This document shows, in pieces, positions 26,902-35,151 of a stretch of DNA of 60,000 bases; within the stretch, counting starts at the first letter, position 1, and the number at the start of each line of letters is the position of its first letter. The position numbers and the translations under genes are program-made. Source of the DNA: Paracoccaceae bacterium (GTDB lineage Bacteria > Pseudomonadota > Alphaproteobacteria > Rhodobacterales > Rhodobacteraceae); assembly GCA_019911965.1 (NCBI GenBank), contig JAIOJF010000020.1, forward strand, positions 1 through 60,000, written 5' to 3'. The notes under the pieces are model-generated. The model did not search any database and had not been told where the DNA came from. It was given only the letters and a program-made list of their open reading frames with translations.

Positions 26902-27468
26902 ATGACCCGGATCATCCTGTTCAACAAACCCTATGGTGTGCTGTCGCAATTCACCGACAAGGGCAGCGAAGGCGCGCCGCGCGCCACCTTGTCGGATTAC
27001 ATCGACGTGCCGGGTGTCTATCCTGCGGGCCGGCTGGACCGCGACAGCGAGGGCCTTCTGGTGCTGACCGATGATGGCCGCCTGCAGGCCCGGATCGCCG
27101 AGCCGAGGCACAAGCTGGCCAAGACCTACTGGGCCCAGGTGGAGGGCATTCCGGACAAGGCGGCGCTGGCGGCGCTTCGCCAGGGGGTGGCGCTGAAGGA
27201 CGGGCCTACCCGCCCCGCCGAGGCCCGGGCGATCGCGGAACCGGCGGACCTGTGGCCGCGCGATCCGCCGATCCGTTTTCGCGCCAGCATTCCCGAAAGC
27301 TGGCTGGAACTGACCATTCGCGAAGGCCGCAACCGGCAGGTCCGGCGCATGACGGCGGCCATCGGGCATCCGACGCTCAGGCTGATCCGGGTGCGGATCG
27401 GCGGCTGGTCACTGGACGGATTGCCAACCGGCGCGTGGCGGGATGGCGAAATGCCGACTGACCGTTAG
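26902..27468 (+). CDS. 23S rRNA pseudouridine synthase, RluE/RsuA family
   Basis: A 188-aa pseudouridine synthase of the RsuA/RluB/E/F family without an N-terminal S4 domain, as in RluE (which modifies U2457 in E. coli 23S rRNA). The catalytic loop [19 protein letters not shown] contains D46. The C-terminal motif [27 protein letters not shown] is intact. RluE is the closest type by length and domain content, but the exact target uridine cannot be read from sequence. It is divergent from the HMA gene and converges on the secreted Cys-rich gene, with 5 bases between stops. Confidence 0.9.
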   Translation: MTRIILFNKPYGVLSQFTDKGSEGAPRATLSDYIDVPGVYPAGRLDRDSEGLLVLTDDGRLQARIAEPRHKLAKTYWAQVEGIPDKAALAALRQGVALKDGPTRPAEARAIAEPADLWPRDPPIRFRASIPESWLELTIREGRNRQVRRMTAAIGHPTLRLIRVRIGGWSLDGLPTGAWRDGEMPTDR

Positions 27469-27473
27469 CTCCG

Positions 27474-27842
27474 TCAGTTCGATAACGTGATCGTTGGCAC
27501 TGTCCCGCCGTCACAGACAGCACAGCAATTGGAACAGGTATGGCTGTCATTCATGCCGACACCCCAATAGATGTTGGAATTGCCGGTCGCCCAGGCACCA
27601 TAGCAGATCTGCTCGCCGCTTTCGCAGTTCAGCGAATAGGAATGGGTGTCCCAGTCATTGATATTGTAGGCTTTGCCGCTGCCCGGCCAGGCGCGGTTAT
27701 AGCGCTGGCTGTAGAACTCCACCTGGACCTTGTACTGGTAGTTGCTCTTGATGTTGAACACGATATTGCCCGCATGGCTGATCTGCGGCAGCAGCAGCAG
27801 CATGGCTGCGGTCAGAAGGGTCAGAAATGGCCGGGTCTGCAT
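27474..27842 (-). CDS. Small secreted cysteine-rich protein, function unknown
   Basis: A 122-aa protein with a clear signal peptide (MQTRPFLTLLTAAMLLLLPQ, cleavage likely after ISHA). The mature part has aromatic/Asn-rich beta-like sequence (FNIKSNYQYKVQVEFYSQRY). The C-terminal half contains six cysteines, including HTCSNCCAVCDGG, that could form disulfides or bind metal. AGAGGA lies 7 bases before the ATG at 27842, deciding the start. I recognise no family. It is transcribed divergently from the Hint-domain gene across a 282-base spacer. Confidence 0.75.
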   Translation of the reverse strand: MQTRPFLTLLTAAMLLLLPQISHAGNIVFNIKSNYQYKVQVEFYSQRYNRAWPGSGKAYNINDWDTHSYSLNCESGEQICYGAWATGNSNIYWGVGMNDSHTCSNCCAVCDGGTVPTITLSN

Positions 27843-28124
27843 GGTAAGTCCTCTGGTATCTGGTGCTGTTAATTCTGGGTGGTGTAGCGCCATGATACCG
27901 CCGAAGCCGGTTTCCGCAACGAAAATTAACCGTTTGGTCCAGAAGCTTTTGGCATTTCGGCCAAAGGTATTCGCCTTTCAGGGGCCTGTTTCGCGCCAAA
28001 TTTCGGACAATTTCAATCTTTACACCTGAACCTAGCTGATTAGGCGCAAGCTTGGATTGATTCCGGTGCGCGCCCGGAAAGGGTGGGGTTTCCCCGCACC
28101 CATTATGTCGAGAGGGAGGCGGAT
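27843..28124. other. Divergent intergenic region between the Cys-rich gene and the Hint gene
   Basis: No gene seen. The region is noticeably less GC-rich than the coding DNA, which fits two divergent promoters. A perfect dyad TTTGGC-ATTTCG-GCCAAA lies at 27948-27965. A stretch around 28005-28050 contains TTTACA and other AT-rich boxes that could serve a promoter towards 28125. No specific sigma factor site can be named with confidence. Confidence 0.4.
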
Positions 28125-29150
28125 ATGGCGCTTCAGAACATGCTGGTGTACCGGATCAATTCAGGGGATTCGACCTATCCGCATTTCGGTAATTTCGGGA
28201 TCGAGATCGCAGGCAGCATCACGATCGACGATTCCAACGGCAGCCGCGACTGGGAGTTCGGCGACGACACCCATACCGGCGGCTCGGACGTGCCGGATCA
28301 GGATGTCACGCAATCCAGCGTGGCGGGGATCAGCATCGGCGATACGGTCGATTCGCGTTATCAATATACCTTCACCGGCTCGGACGGCTCGTCCGGCAAT
28401 ATCTACTTCCTCGCCACCAACGAGGCCAATAATTACGGGCCTCTGATCGTTTCGGATACGCCGCTGAATCCGGGCGTGACCTATACCTTCGGTACGTTCA
28501 ACACCGACGGCGCGGTGGCCTACAACAATCTCGTGACCTGTTTCACCACCGGCACCCTGATCGACACCGCGAACGGTGCGGTTGCGGTCGAGGCGCTGTC
28601 GGTCGGCGATCCGGTGCGCACGCTGGATGACGGGTTGCAGCCGGTCCGCTGGATCGGCGTGCGGCGGCTGGATGCGATCGACCTCAGGCTTAATCCCAGG
28701 CTGCGCCCGGTGCGCATTGCTGCCGGTGCGCTGGGTGACGGCAAACCGGCGCGCGATCTGGTCGTGTCGCCGCAGCACCGGGTGCTGGTGCGCTCGCGCA
28801 TCGCGCGGCGGATGTTCGACAATGACGAAACGCTGGTGCCGGCGGGCAAGCTGATCGGCCTGCCGGGCGTTACGGTGGATGACGATGCAAGCGACGTGAC
28901 CTATTTCCACATCCTGTTCGATGCGCATCAGATCGTGTTTTCCGAAGGTGCCGCCACCGAAAGCCTGTATCTGGGCACCGAGGCGCTGAAAGCGGTCAGC
29001 GGCCCGGCCCGGGCCGAGATCGCGGCGCTGTTTCCGTTCGTGCTGCAGCCGGATTACGAACCGGTTCCGGTGCGTCCGATCCCGCCAAGCGGGCGGCTGA
29101 TGCGCAAGCTGGTATCCCGGCACGCCCGCAACAGGCACCCGGTTCAGTAG
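28125..29150 (+). CDS. Hint-domain-containing protein (Hedgehog/intein fold)
   Basis: A 341-aa protein. The first 138 residues are a Gly/Asp/Ser-rich beta-type region without a signal peptide. At C139 a Hint domain begins: CFTTGTLIDTANGAVAVEAL, then DPVRTLDDGLQPVRWIG and the later SPQHRVLV and TYFHILFDAHQIVF blocks. Bacterial Hint proteins of this class are frequent in Rhodobacterales; autoprocessing is assumed but rarely tested. The start at 28125 has GGGAGG 7 bases upstream. Lack of a Sec signal together with acidic repeats suggests type I export. The exporter genes at 12437-15489 are a possible but unproven route. Confidence 0.85.
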   Translation: MALQNMLVYRINSGDSTYPHFGNFGIEIAGSITIDDSNGSRDWEFGDDTHTGGSDVPDQDVTQSSVAGISIGDTVDSRYQYTFTGSDGSSGNIYFLATNEANNYGPLIVSDTPLNPGVTYTFGTFNTDGAVAYNNLVTCFTTGTLIDTANGAVAVEALSVGDPVRTLDDGLQPVRWIGVRRLDAIDLRLNPRLRPVRIAAGALGDGKPARDLVVSPQHRVLVRSRIARRMFDNDETLVPAGKLIGLPGVTVDDDASDVTYFHILFDAHQIVFSEGAATESLYLGTEALKAVSGPARAEIAALFPFVLQPDYEPVPVRPIPPSGRLMRKLVSRHARNRHPVQ

Positions 29151-29177
29151 CGCAAGCTGCCAGCCCGGCGCAGCGCG

Positions 29178-30323
29178 TCAGGCCAGATGATCCACCACGT
29201 CCAGATGCTGGGCAATCTCGCCCACCGCGCCCATCCAGCGGCTGACCAGTTTGGCATCGCCCGGCGCGGCGGACACGCCCGGCGCGATTTCACCGGCCAG
29301 CACCGCCTCGACCGCCAGCGATACCGGCACCGAGACCAGTTGCGCCATCGCGGTGCCGTTCTCGTTGCCATGCGCATCCATCGCATAGGTCTTGTGATAG
29401 ACCACCTTGCCGTCTTTTTCCGCCTTCAGCCCGACGCACAGGACCACGCGGTCAGGCTCGCCCGGCTCATAGGAATTGTCGCGCCAGAACTGATCCGACA
29501 TTTCCTTCAGGCGGGCATCGCCCTCGGCCCCGGCCAGGCTTTCAACCTCGCGGAAGACATCGGCCCAGGCCTCGGACCAGCCGTTCAGCCTGAGCGTGCC
29601 GCGCACGAATTGCTTGACCGGCCAGACGGTATCGAAGCCGTAGTCGCGCATGAACGGCAGCGAATCGCGGTTCGGGTAGACCTCGAAACTTTCCGCTTCG
29701 GGCAGCGGCGCGATATAGGAGGTGATGGCGTCCCAGGGCCGATCGACATTCAACTCCTGAAAATCGCTGATCGAGCGTGACGGCGAGCGCAGCGCCTTCA
29801 GCACGCCAAGCGGCGACCACGAGAATTTGTAGCGAAACGGATTTTCATGCTTCGGCACGCCGCCGCAATAGGAAATGAACGACAGCTCATTGGCCGGATC
29901 GAACGCCGCCGAGGCACGGTAATCCGCCACCAGCCAATGCGCCATCGAATGATCAATACCGGGGTCCAGCCCGACCTCGTTCACCAGCGCCAGCCCGGCC
30001 GCCCTGGCCTTGGCGTCCAGCGCCCGCATTTCCGGCGCGATATAGGAGGACGAGACGAACTGCGCCCCTTTCGCAAGGCACAATTCCGCCAGCGGCACAT
30101 GCCAGTCGCCGGGCAGCATCGACACCAGCACATCGCCCTTGGCAAGGGCAGCGGTGATCGCCTCCATCGAGAACGCCCGGATATCGCCGGTCAGATCGCC
30201 AACCGCCTTTTGCGCCTTGTCGGTCGAACGGTTCCAGACCACGACCTTGTGGCCGTTTTCGATCAGGCGGCGCAGGCCGGGAACAGCGCTGAGGCCGGTG
30301 CCGATCCAGTGGATTGCGGGCAT
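29178..30323 (-). CDS. Saccharopine dehydrogenase, glutamate-forming type (LYS9/SDH-like)
   Basis: A 381-aa NAD(P)-dependent oxidoreductase. A Rossmann N-terminus (IHWIGTGLSAVPGLRRLIENG, one Gly less classical than usual) is followed by the saccharopine dehydrogenase catalytic region with NEVGLDPGIDHSMAHWL and SYCGGVPKHENPFRYKFSWS. It should split saccharopine to glutamate and aminoadipate semialdehyde. The start at 30323 has AAGGAG upstream. It lies 11 bases after the lysine-forming partner on the same strand, making a two-gene saccharopine operon that would convert lysine to aminoadipate semialdehyde in the cytoplasm. Confidence 0.88.
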   Translation of the reverse strand: MPAIHWIGTGLSAVPGLRRLIENGHKVVVWNRSTDKAQKAVGDLTGDIRAFSMEAITAALAKGDVLVSMLPGDWHVPLAELCLAKGAQFVSSSYIAPEMRALDAKARAAGLALVNEVGLDPGIDHSMAHWLVADYRASAAFDPANELSFISYCGGVPKHENPFRYKFSWSPLGVLKALRSPSRSISDFQELNVDRPWDAITSYIAPLPEAESFEVYPNRDSLPFMRDYGFDTVWPVKQFVRGTLRLNGWSEAWADVFREVESLAGAEGDARLKEMSDQFWRDNSYEPGEPDRVVLCVGLKAEKDGKVVYHKTYAMDAHGNENGTAMAQLVSVPVSLAVEAVLAGEIAPGVSAAPGDAKLVSRWMGAVGEIAQHLDVVDHLA

Positions 30324-30334
30324 GGGATTCTCCT

Positions 30335-31408
30335 TCAGAGGTTGGCGATGTGGCGGTCAAACAGGGCGCGGGCGCGGGCCCAGACACCGGTATCTTCGGG
30401 GGCAAGCTGCAACAGGCTGGGCAGAAGCTGGGCGGCGAAATCCTGGCTGCTTTCCACCGGCAGCATCGAGGGCAGGTTGTCAATCGCCATCACGTCCAGC
30501 ACCGGATCGTCGGCGACGCGGATCACCGGATCGCTGAAACTGGTGGCGTGGTCATAGACCGGGATCGGATTGTAGGGGCTGGAGGGATCGCAGGACACAT
30601 CGGCAATCACCGACAGGCGGCGCTTCGCGCTCAGCGCGGAGCGCGGCACGAAGACCGGGATGCCGGGCAGCGCCAGCACGCAATTGACGAAGATATCGTG
30701 GTCAAGGATTTCGGGAAACGGCCCGCCGCTGGCGGTCTCATCCATGTCCCAGCGGGTGGAGGGCAGGCCCATCGCATCAAACAGATCGCCCGCCCCGGTG
30801 CCGACCCGCCCCTTGGCGCCGATGATGATCGCGCCCGGACGCGGCGCATCACTGGCAAGTCCGGCCTTCAGGTTGCGGGCCAGATCGGCCAGCAGATCCG
30901 CCCGCCCGCCATAGGGCTGCACGCCCGCCGGGCCGGGGGCGTCGCCGGTCTGCTGCGCCGCCCAGACCTTCAGCCCCATCGCCGCCCCGGCATAACCGGC
31001 CCAGTAGCCGAAGGCAGCAACGCGCCGGCCGGTTTCGTCCGTCAGGTATTCCAGATCGTAAAGCGCACCGCCGCCGTCGCGGAAGCGGCTGAGCAGGGCC
31101 GGCCCGTCGGCCTGGCCCTTGAAGGCATGGCCGAACATGATGTGGCGATGCGGCAGGGCGGTGCCGTCTTCCGGCAATTCCTTCAGCCCGAAGATGATTG
31201 CATCTACGGGTGCTTGGGGCCATGAATTTTCCGCCGCGATTTCCGCCCCGGCGGCGCGGTAGCCGTCAATCGCAATGGCCCGGCAGCTACTATCCTCGAC
31301 CGTCACGCGCAGCCCTGCGGCGATCAGTGCCGCCGCGCCGTCCGGTGTCAGCCCGACGCGCTGTTCGCTTTGCCGCTGTTCGGCGCGGACCCAGAGATGC
31401 AATTGCAT
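30335..31408 (-). CDS. Saccharopine dehydrogenase, L-lysine-forming type (LYS1/LKR-like)
   Basis: A 357-aa protein of the alanine dehydrogenase/LYS1 superfamily. The family-typical start (HLWVRAEQRQSEQRVGLTPDGA) and the central blocks IIFGLKELPED, HIMFGHAFKGQ and GGALYDLEYLTDETGRRVAAFG are all visible. It corresponds to the lysine-ketoglutarate reductase half of the eukaryotic LKR/SDH fusion. AGGAGG lies before the ATG at 31408. With the following gene it would channel lysine through saccharopine. In related marine Rhodobacterales this pathway has been linked to lysine breakdown and osmotic stress; here that is inference. Confidence 0.9.
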   Translation of the reverse strand: MQLHLWVRAEQRQSEQRVGLTPDGAAALIAAGLRVTVEDSSCRAIAIDGYRAAGAEIAAENSWPQAPVDAIIFGLKELPEDGTALPHRHIMFGHAFKGQADGPALLSRFRDGGGALYDLEYLTDETGRRVAAFGYWAGYAGAAMGLKVWAAQQTGDAPGPAGVQPYGGRADLLADLARNLKAGLASDAPRPGAIIIGAKGRVGTGAGDLFDAMGLPSTRWDMDETASGGPFPEILDHDIFVNCVLALPGIPVFVPRSALSAKRRLSVIADVSCDPSSPYNPIPVYDHATSFSDPVIRVADDPVLDVMAIDNLPSMLPVESSQDFAAQLLPSLLQLAPEDTGVWARARALFDRHIANL

Positions 31409-31475
31409 GAACGCCTCCTTGTTCGGCGATCAGGCTTAGCCAAGCCGGCCCGGATTGCCAATGGGAATCCCCAGG

Positions 31476-31510
31476 CTTCTTTTTGGCAAAAATACTCGCG
31501 CCGCAGGCGG
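31476..31510 (+). repeat. AAATACTC-core intergenic repeat, copy C1
   Basis: Same layout as copy A: CTTCTTTTTGG, CAAAAATACTC, then GCGCCGCAGGCGG. It is followed 17 bases later by a second element in the opposite orientation, so the pair can fold into one long imperfect hairpin. Confidence 0.7.
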
Positions 31511-31526
31511 CCCGGGCGGTCGGGGA

Positions 31527-31560
31527 CGCCTCCGGCGGGAGTATTTGGGCCAACAGGAAA
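31527..31560 (-). repeat. AAATACTC-core intergenic repeat, copy C2 (inverted)
   Basis: Read on the minus strand: TTTCCTGTTGG, CCCAAATACTC, CCGCCGGAGGCG, closest to copy A in the core and tail. Together with C1 it fills much of the 254-base divergent spacer between the saccharopine operon and the formate dehydrogenase gene. Confidence 0.7.
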
Positions 31561-31662
31561 CCGAAGGCGCAAAGAAGGGCCGGTATGTCGGGTTTCGGAA
31601 TGGAGCTTGGCGGGGTCTGTGGTCTATGCTGCGGGCAATGCCGAAACACCGCGAGGGTTTAG

Positions 31663-34443
31663 ATGTCTGATTCCATCCGCTTCACGCTTGATGGCCGCGA
31701 AGTCAGCGCCGCAGCCGGGGAAACCATCTGGGAGGTGGCCAAACGCGAAGGCACCGCGATCCCGCATCTGTGCCATTCCAATCAGCCGGGCTACCGCGCC
31801 GATGGCAATTGCCGGGCCTGCATGGTGGAAATCGACGGCGAGCGCGTGCTGGGGGCCTCCTGCGTGCGTCAACCCGCCGAAGGAATGGTGGTCAAATCGG
31901 CCTCGGACCGGGCGGTGACGGCGCGCAGGATGGTGATGGAATTGCTGCTGGCGGACCAGCCGCCGCAGCCCGAGGCGCGCGATCGCTCGGCGGTGTTCTG
32001 GGACATGGCGGCGGCCAATGGCGTGGCCGACAGCCGGTTTCCGCGTATGGATGCAACGCGGGTGCCGTTGCTGGATGACAGCCATGTGGCGATGCGGGTC
32101 AATCTGGATGCCTGCATCCAGTGCAATCTCTGTGTGCGGGCCTGCCGCGAGGTGCAGGTGAACGATGTGATCGGCATGGCCGGGCGTGGCCATGATGCCT
32201 ATCCGGTATTCGATCTCGGCGATCCGATGGGCGCGTCGACCTGTGTGGCCTGCGGCGAATGCGTGCAGGCCTGCCCGACCGGGGCCTTGATGCCCGCGAC
32301 CGTGCTGGATGACCGCCAGGTCGGCGACCGCGCCGATTTCGACCGCGAGGTTGCCAGCGTCTGCCCGTTCTGCGGCGTCGGCTGCCAGATTTCGCTGAAG
32401 GTGAAGGATAGCAGGGTTCTATATGTCGAGGGGCTGAACGGCCCGGCCAATGAACAGCGGCTCTGCGTCAAGGGCCGGTTCGGGTTTGACTATATCCACC
32501 ATCCGCACCGCCTGACGCGCCCGCTGATCCGCCGCGACGATGCCCCGGCCAAGGGGCTGAATGTCGATCCCGCCAACTGGCAGACGCATTTCCGCGAGGC
32601 AAGCTGGGACGAGGCGATGGACCTGGCTGCCGGTGGGCTGGCGAGGTTGCGCGACAGCGCGGGGGGGCGTTCGGTGGCCGGGTTCGGCAGCGCCAAATGC
32701 ACCAACGAGGAGGCCTATCTGTTCCAGAAGCTGATCCGCCAGGGCTTTGGCCATAACAATGTCGATCACTGTACGCGGTTGTGCCATGCCTCAAGCGTGG
32801 CGGCGCTGATGGAAAATGTCGGCTCGGGCGCGGTGACGGCGACGTTCAACGAGATCGAGAACGCCGATGTGGCGATCGTGATCGGGGCCAATCCGGTGGA
32901 AAACCATCCTGTCGCTGCAACCTATTTCAAGCAATTCGCGCGTCGTGGCGGCAAGCTGATCGTGATGGACCCTCGCGGCGTCGGCCTTGGCCGCTATGCC
33001 ACGCACCGGGTGCAGTTCCGCCCCGGCGCGGATGTGTCGCTGCTGAACGCGATCATGCATGTGATCGTGGAGGAGGGCCTCTATGATCGCGCCTATATCG
33101 ACCGGTTCACCGAGAACTGGGAGGCCGAGAAGGCGCATCTGAAGGCGTTCAGCCCCGAGGCGATGGCGGAAATCTGCGGCGTGCCGACCGAGCAGATCCG
33201 CGCCGTCGCCCGCGATTTCGCCAATGCCAAGGCGGGGATGATCTTCTGGGGCATGGGGATTTCGCAGCATATCCACGGCACCGACAATTCGCGTTGCCTG
33301 ATCTCGCTGGCGCTGATGACGGGCAATGTCGGCAAGCCGGGTGCCGGGCTGCATCCGCTGCGCGGCCAGAACAACGTGCAGGGCGCGTCGGATGCCGGGA
33401 TGATCCCGATGTTCCTGCCGGATTATCAAAGCGTTACGGATGACGGCGTGCGTTCGGCCTTCCGGGAAATCTGGGGCTCGGACGCTTATGACGATGCCGA
33501 GAAGGGCCTGACCGTGGTCGAGATCATGGGGGCGATCCATGACGGGCAGGTCAGGGGGATGTATATCCTGGGCGAGAACCCGGCCATGTCGGACCCCGAT
33601 GCCGATCATGCCCGCGCCGCCTTGGCCAAGCTGGAGCATCTGGTGGTGCAGGATATCTTCCTGACCGAAACCGCCAATTTCGCCGACGTGATCCTGCCGG
33701 CCAGTGCCTTTGCCGAGAAGTCCGGCACCGTGACCAATACCAACCGTCAGGTACAGATGGGCCGCCCGGCCCTGCCGCCGCCGGGCGAGGCGCGCGAGGA
33801 TTGGGCGATCACCGTCGATCTGGCGCAGCGGCTGGGGCTGGACTGGACCTATAGCCATCCTGCGCAGGTGTTTGCCGAGATGAAACGGTCGATGAAATCG
33901 CTGGACAACATTACCTGGGAGCGGCTGGAGGCCGAGAATGTTGTGACCTATCCGTCGCTGGCCCCCGATGATCCGGGCCAGCCGATCGTGTTTGCCGATG
34001 GCTATCCGCGTGCCGGCGGGCGGGCGAAATTCACCCCCGCCAGCGTGATCGCGCCGGACGAGGTGCCGGATGCGGAATATCCGATGGTCCTGACCACCGG
34101 GCGGCAGTTGGAGCATTGGCATACCGGCTCCATGACGCGCCGCTCCAAGGTGCTGGACGCGATGGAGCCGGAGGCGAATTGCTCGTTGCATCCCAGGACG
34201 CTTGGCCGTCTGGGGATCGAGGCGGGCGGCATGATCCGGCTGACCACGAGGCGCGGCTCGGTCGTGACGATGGCGCGGGCGGACCGGGCGGTGGCCGAGG
34301 ATATGGTGTTCCTGCCGTTTGCCTATGTCGAGGCGGCGGCGAATATCCTGACCAATCCGGCGCTGGACCCCTATGGCAAGATCCCGGAATTCAAGTTCGC
34401 GGCGGTCCGGGTGGAGAAGGTCGAAGACGTGGCGGCTGAATAG
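31663..34443 (+). CDS. Formate dehydrogenase alpha subunit, molybdenum bis-MGD type (FdsA/FdhF-like)
   Basis: A 926-aa cytoplasmic molybdoenzyme oxidising formate to CO2. An N-terminal [2Fe-2S] domain (C37, C50, C53, C67) is followed by two [4Fe-4S] clusters (CIQCNLCVRAC from about 151, CVACGECVQACP from about 193). The catalytic domain has CPFCGVGC (from 233) and the active-site loop DHCTRLCHASSV with C374 as the predicted metal ligand. The ligand codon is TGC, so it is not a selenoprotein. Domains match FdsA of NAD-dependent enzymes, but no fdsG/fdsB, fdhD or other partner gene is adjacent. The SD GAGGG precedes the ATG. The electron acceptor is unclear. Confidence 0.93.
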   Translation: MSDSIRFTLDGREVSAAAGETIWEVAKREGTAIPHLCHSNQPGYRADGNCRACMVEIDGERVLGASCVRQPAEGMVVKSASDRAVTARRMVMELLLADQPPQPEARDRSAVFWDMAAANGVADSRFPRMDATRVPLLDDSHVAMRVNLDACIQCNLCVRACREVQVNDVIGMAGRGHDAYPVFDLGDPMGASTCVACGECVQACPTGALMPATVLDDRQVGDRADFDREVASVCPFCGVGCQISLKVKDSRVLYVEGLNGPANEQRLCVKGRFGFDYIHHPHRLTRPLIRRDDAPAKGLNVDPANWQTHFREASWDEAMDLAAGGLARLRDSAGGRSVAGFGSAKCTNEEAYLFQKLIRQGFGHNNVDHCTRLCHASSVAALMENVGSGAVTATFNEIENADVAIVIGANPVENHPVAATYFKQFARRGGKLIVMDPRGVGLGRYATHRVQFRPGADVSLLNAIMHVIVEEGLYDRAYIDRFTENWEAEKAHLKAFSPEAMAEICGVPTEQIRAVARDFANAKAGMIFWGMGISQHIHGTDNSRCLISLALMTGNVGKPGAGLHPLRGQNNVQGASDAGMIPMFLPDYQSVTDDGVRSAFREIWGSDAYDDAEKGLTVVEIMGAIHDGQVRGMYILGENPAMSDPDADHARAALAKLEHLVVQDIFLTETANFADVILPASAFAEKSGTVTNTNRQVQMGRPALPPPGEAREDWAITVDLAQRLGLDWTYSHPAQVFAEMKRSMKSLDNITWERLEAENVVTYPSLAPDDPGQPIVFADGYPRAGGRAKFTPASVIAPDEVPDAEYPMVLTTGRQLEHWHTGSMTRRSKVLDAMEPEANCSLHPRTLGRLGIEAGGMIRLTTRRGSVVTMARADRAVAEDMVFLPFAYVEAAANILTNPALDPYGKIPEFKFAAVRVEKVEDVAAE

Positions 34444-34811
34444 GATTGCGCCAGCGGGACGGGTCCGCACCTTTCGCGGGTGCGGCTGCCCGGCTGGGGA
34501 GCGTTTCCTCGTATGATCGTCGAATAGGATAGGCGGGCCCGCCAGGGGCGGTCGTGCTGCCGAAGACAGGGGTTGCCCCCTGAACCTGTCGATCGTTCGG
34601 TATGTTCGGCAGGCCCTGCGCCGGGTTTTGGGGCATGTTGTGTCTGATCGGGTTCGAGTTTCACCCAATTGGGCGATTTCGAGTCAAATCCACATGCCGT
34701 TCCGGTGTTTTGTGCAGGACCGTGACCATTTCGTGCAAGCGCTTGGCGGGAATATTCGGCAAATTTGATGAAAATTGCGTTGTGCGGGCGTTCGGTGGGG
34801 TGGGCGTGGGC
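34444..34811. other. Non-coding stretch downstream of the formate dehydrogenase gene
   Basis: I find no convincing gene. Hairpins are visible at CCGCACC/GGGTGCGG just after the stop (about 34468-34490) and at CAGGGG-TTGC-CCCCTG (34567-34582); neither is followed by a run of T. The right half, from about 34640, is less GC-rich. Short open frames here lack ribosome sites and have no recognisable product. Confidence 0.4.
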
Positions 34812-34973
34812 CTAATATCCCAGCCAGGCCTTCACGAATGGCAGCGCCACCGCGGCAATCGCGCCGGTGGTCAGGCCGAACAGGATACGCCGGAAGCCGG
34901 TTTCCAGGAGCGGCGCGCCCCAGCCGACAAGGGCGCAGATCAGGGCGTAATAGGCGAGCGCGAAGATATCCAT
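34812..34973 (-). CDS. Small two-helix membrane protein, function unknown
   Basis: A 53-aa open frame from ATG 34973 to TAG 34812. It reads as two hydrophobic helices around a short loop: ALAYYALICALVGWGAPLLE, then an Arg-Arg turn, then ILFGLTTGAIAAVALPFVKA. Codon choice is GC-rich at third positions like the neighbours, and both hydrophobic segments are coherent, which supports a real gene. The SD is weak (CCGGA). Its orientation matches the two-component genes to the right, but 178 bases separate it from the response regulator. No family recognised. Confidence 0.6.
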   Translation of the reverse strand: MDIFALAYYALICALVGWGAPLLETGFRRILFGLTTGAIAAVALPFVKAWLGY

Positions 34974-35151
34974 TCCGGTATTCTAGAACGCCGGAGCGGG
35001 GGCACGTCAACCGGGATTTCGGTATGGGCGCAGATGCGCAGAGGGGTCGGCGCCCAGCGGTCCTGATTTACGGAAAAACATCCGGTCGCCGCGATGGCGT
35101 GGTCAGGGGAAACACGCAGCGTCAGGAGTTGAACCGGCCTGACGGCCCGCT

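Noticed and set aside
28540-29000. Hint domain read as an intein interrupting another gene
   Set aside because: There is no downstream extein or homing endonuclease; the domain is C-terminal in a self-contained protein.
32767-32790. Possible selenocysteine at the formate dehydrogenase active site
   Set aside because: The metal-ligand codon is TGC (Cys374) and no in-frame TGA is present.
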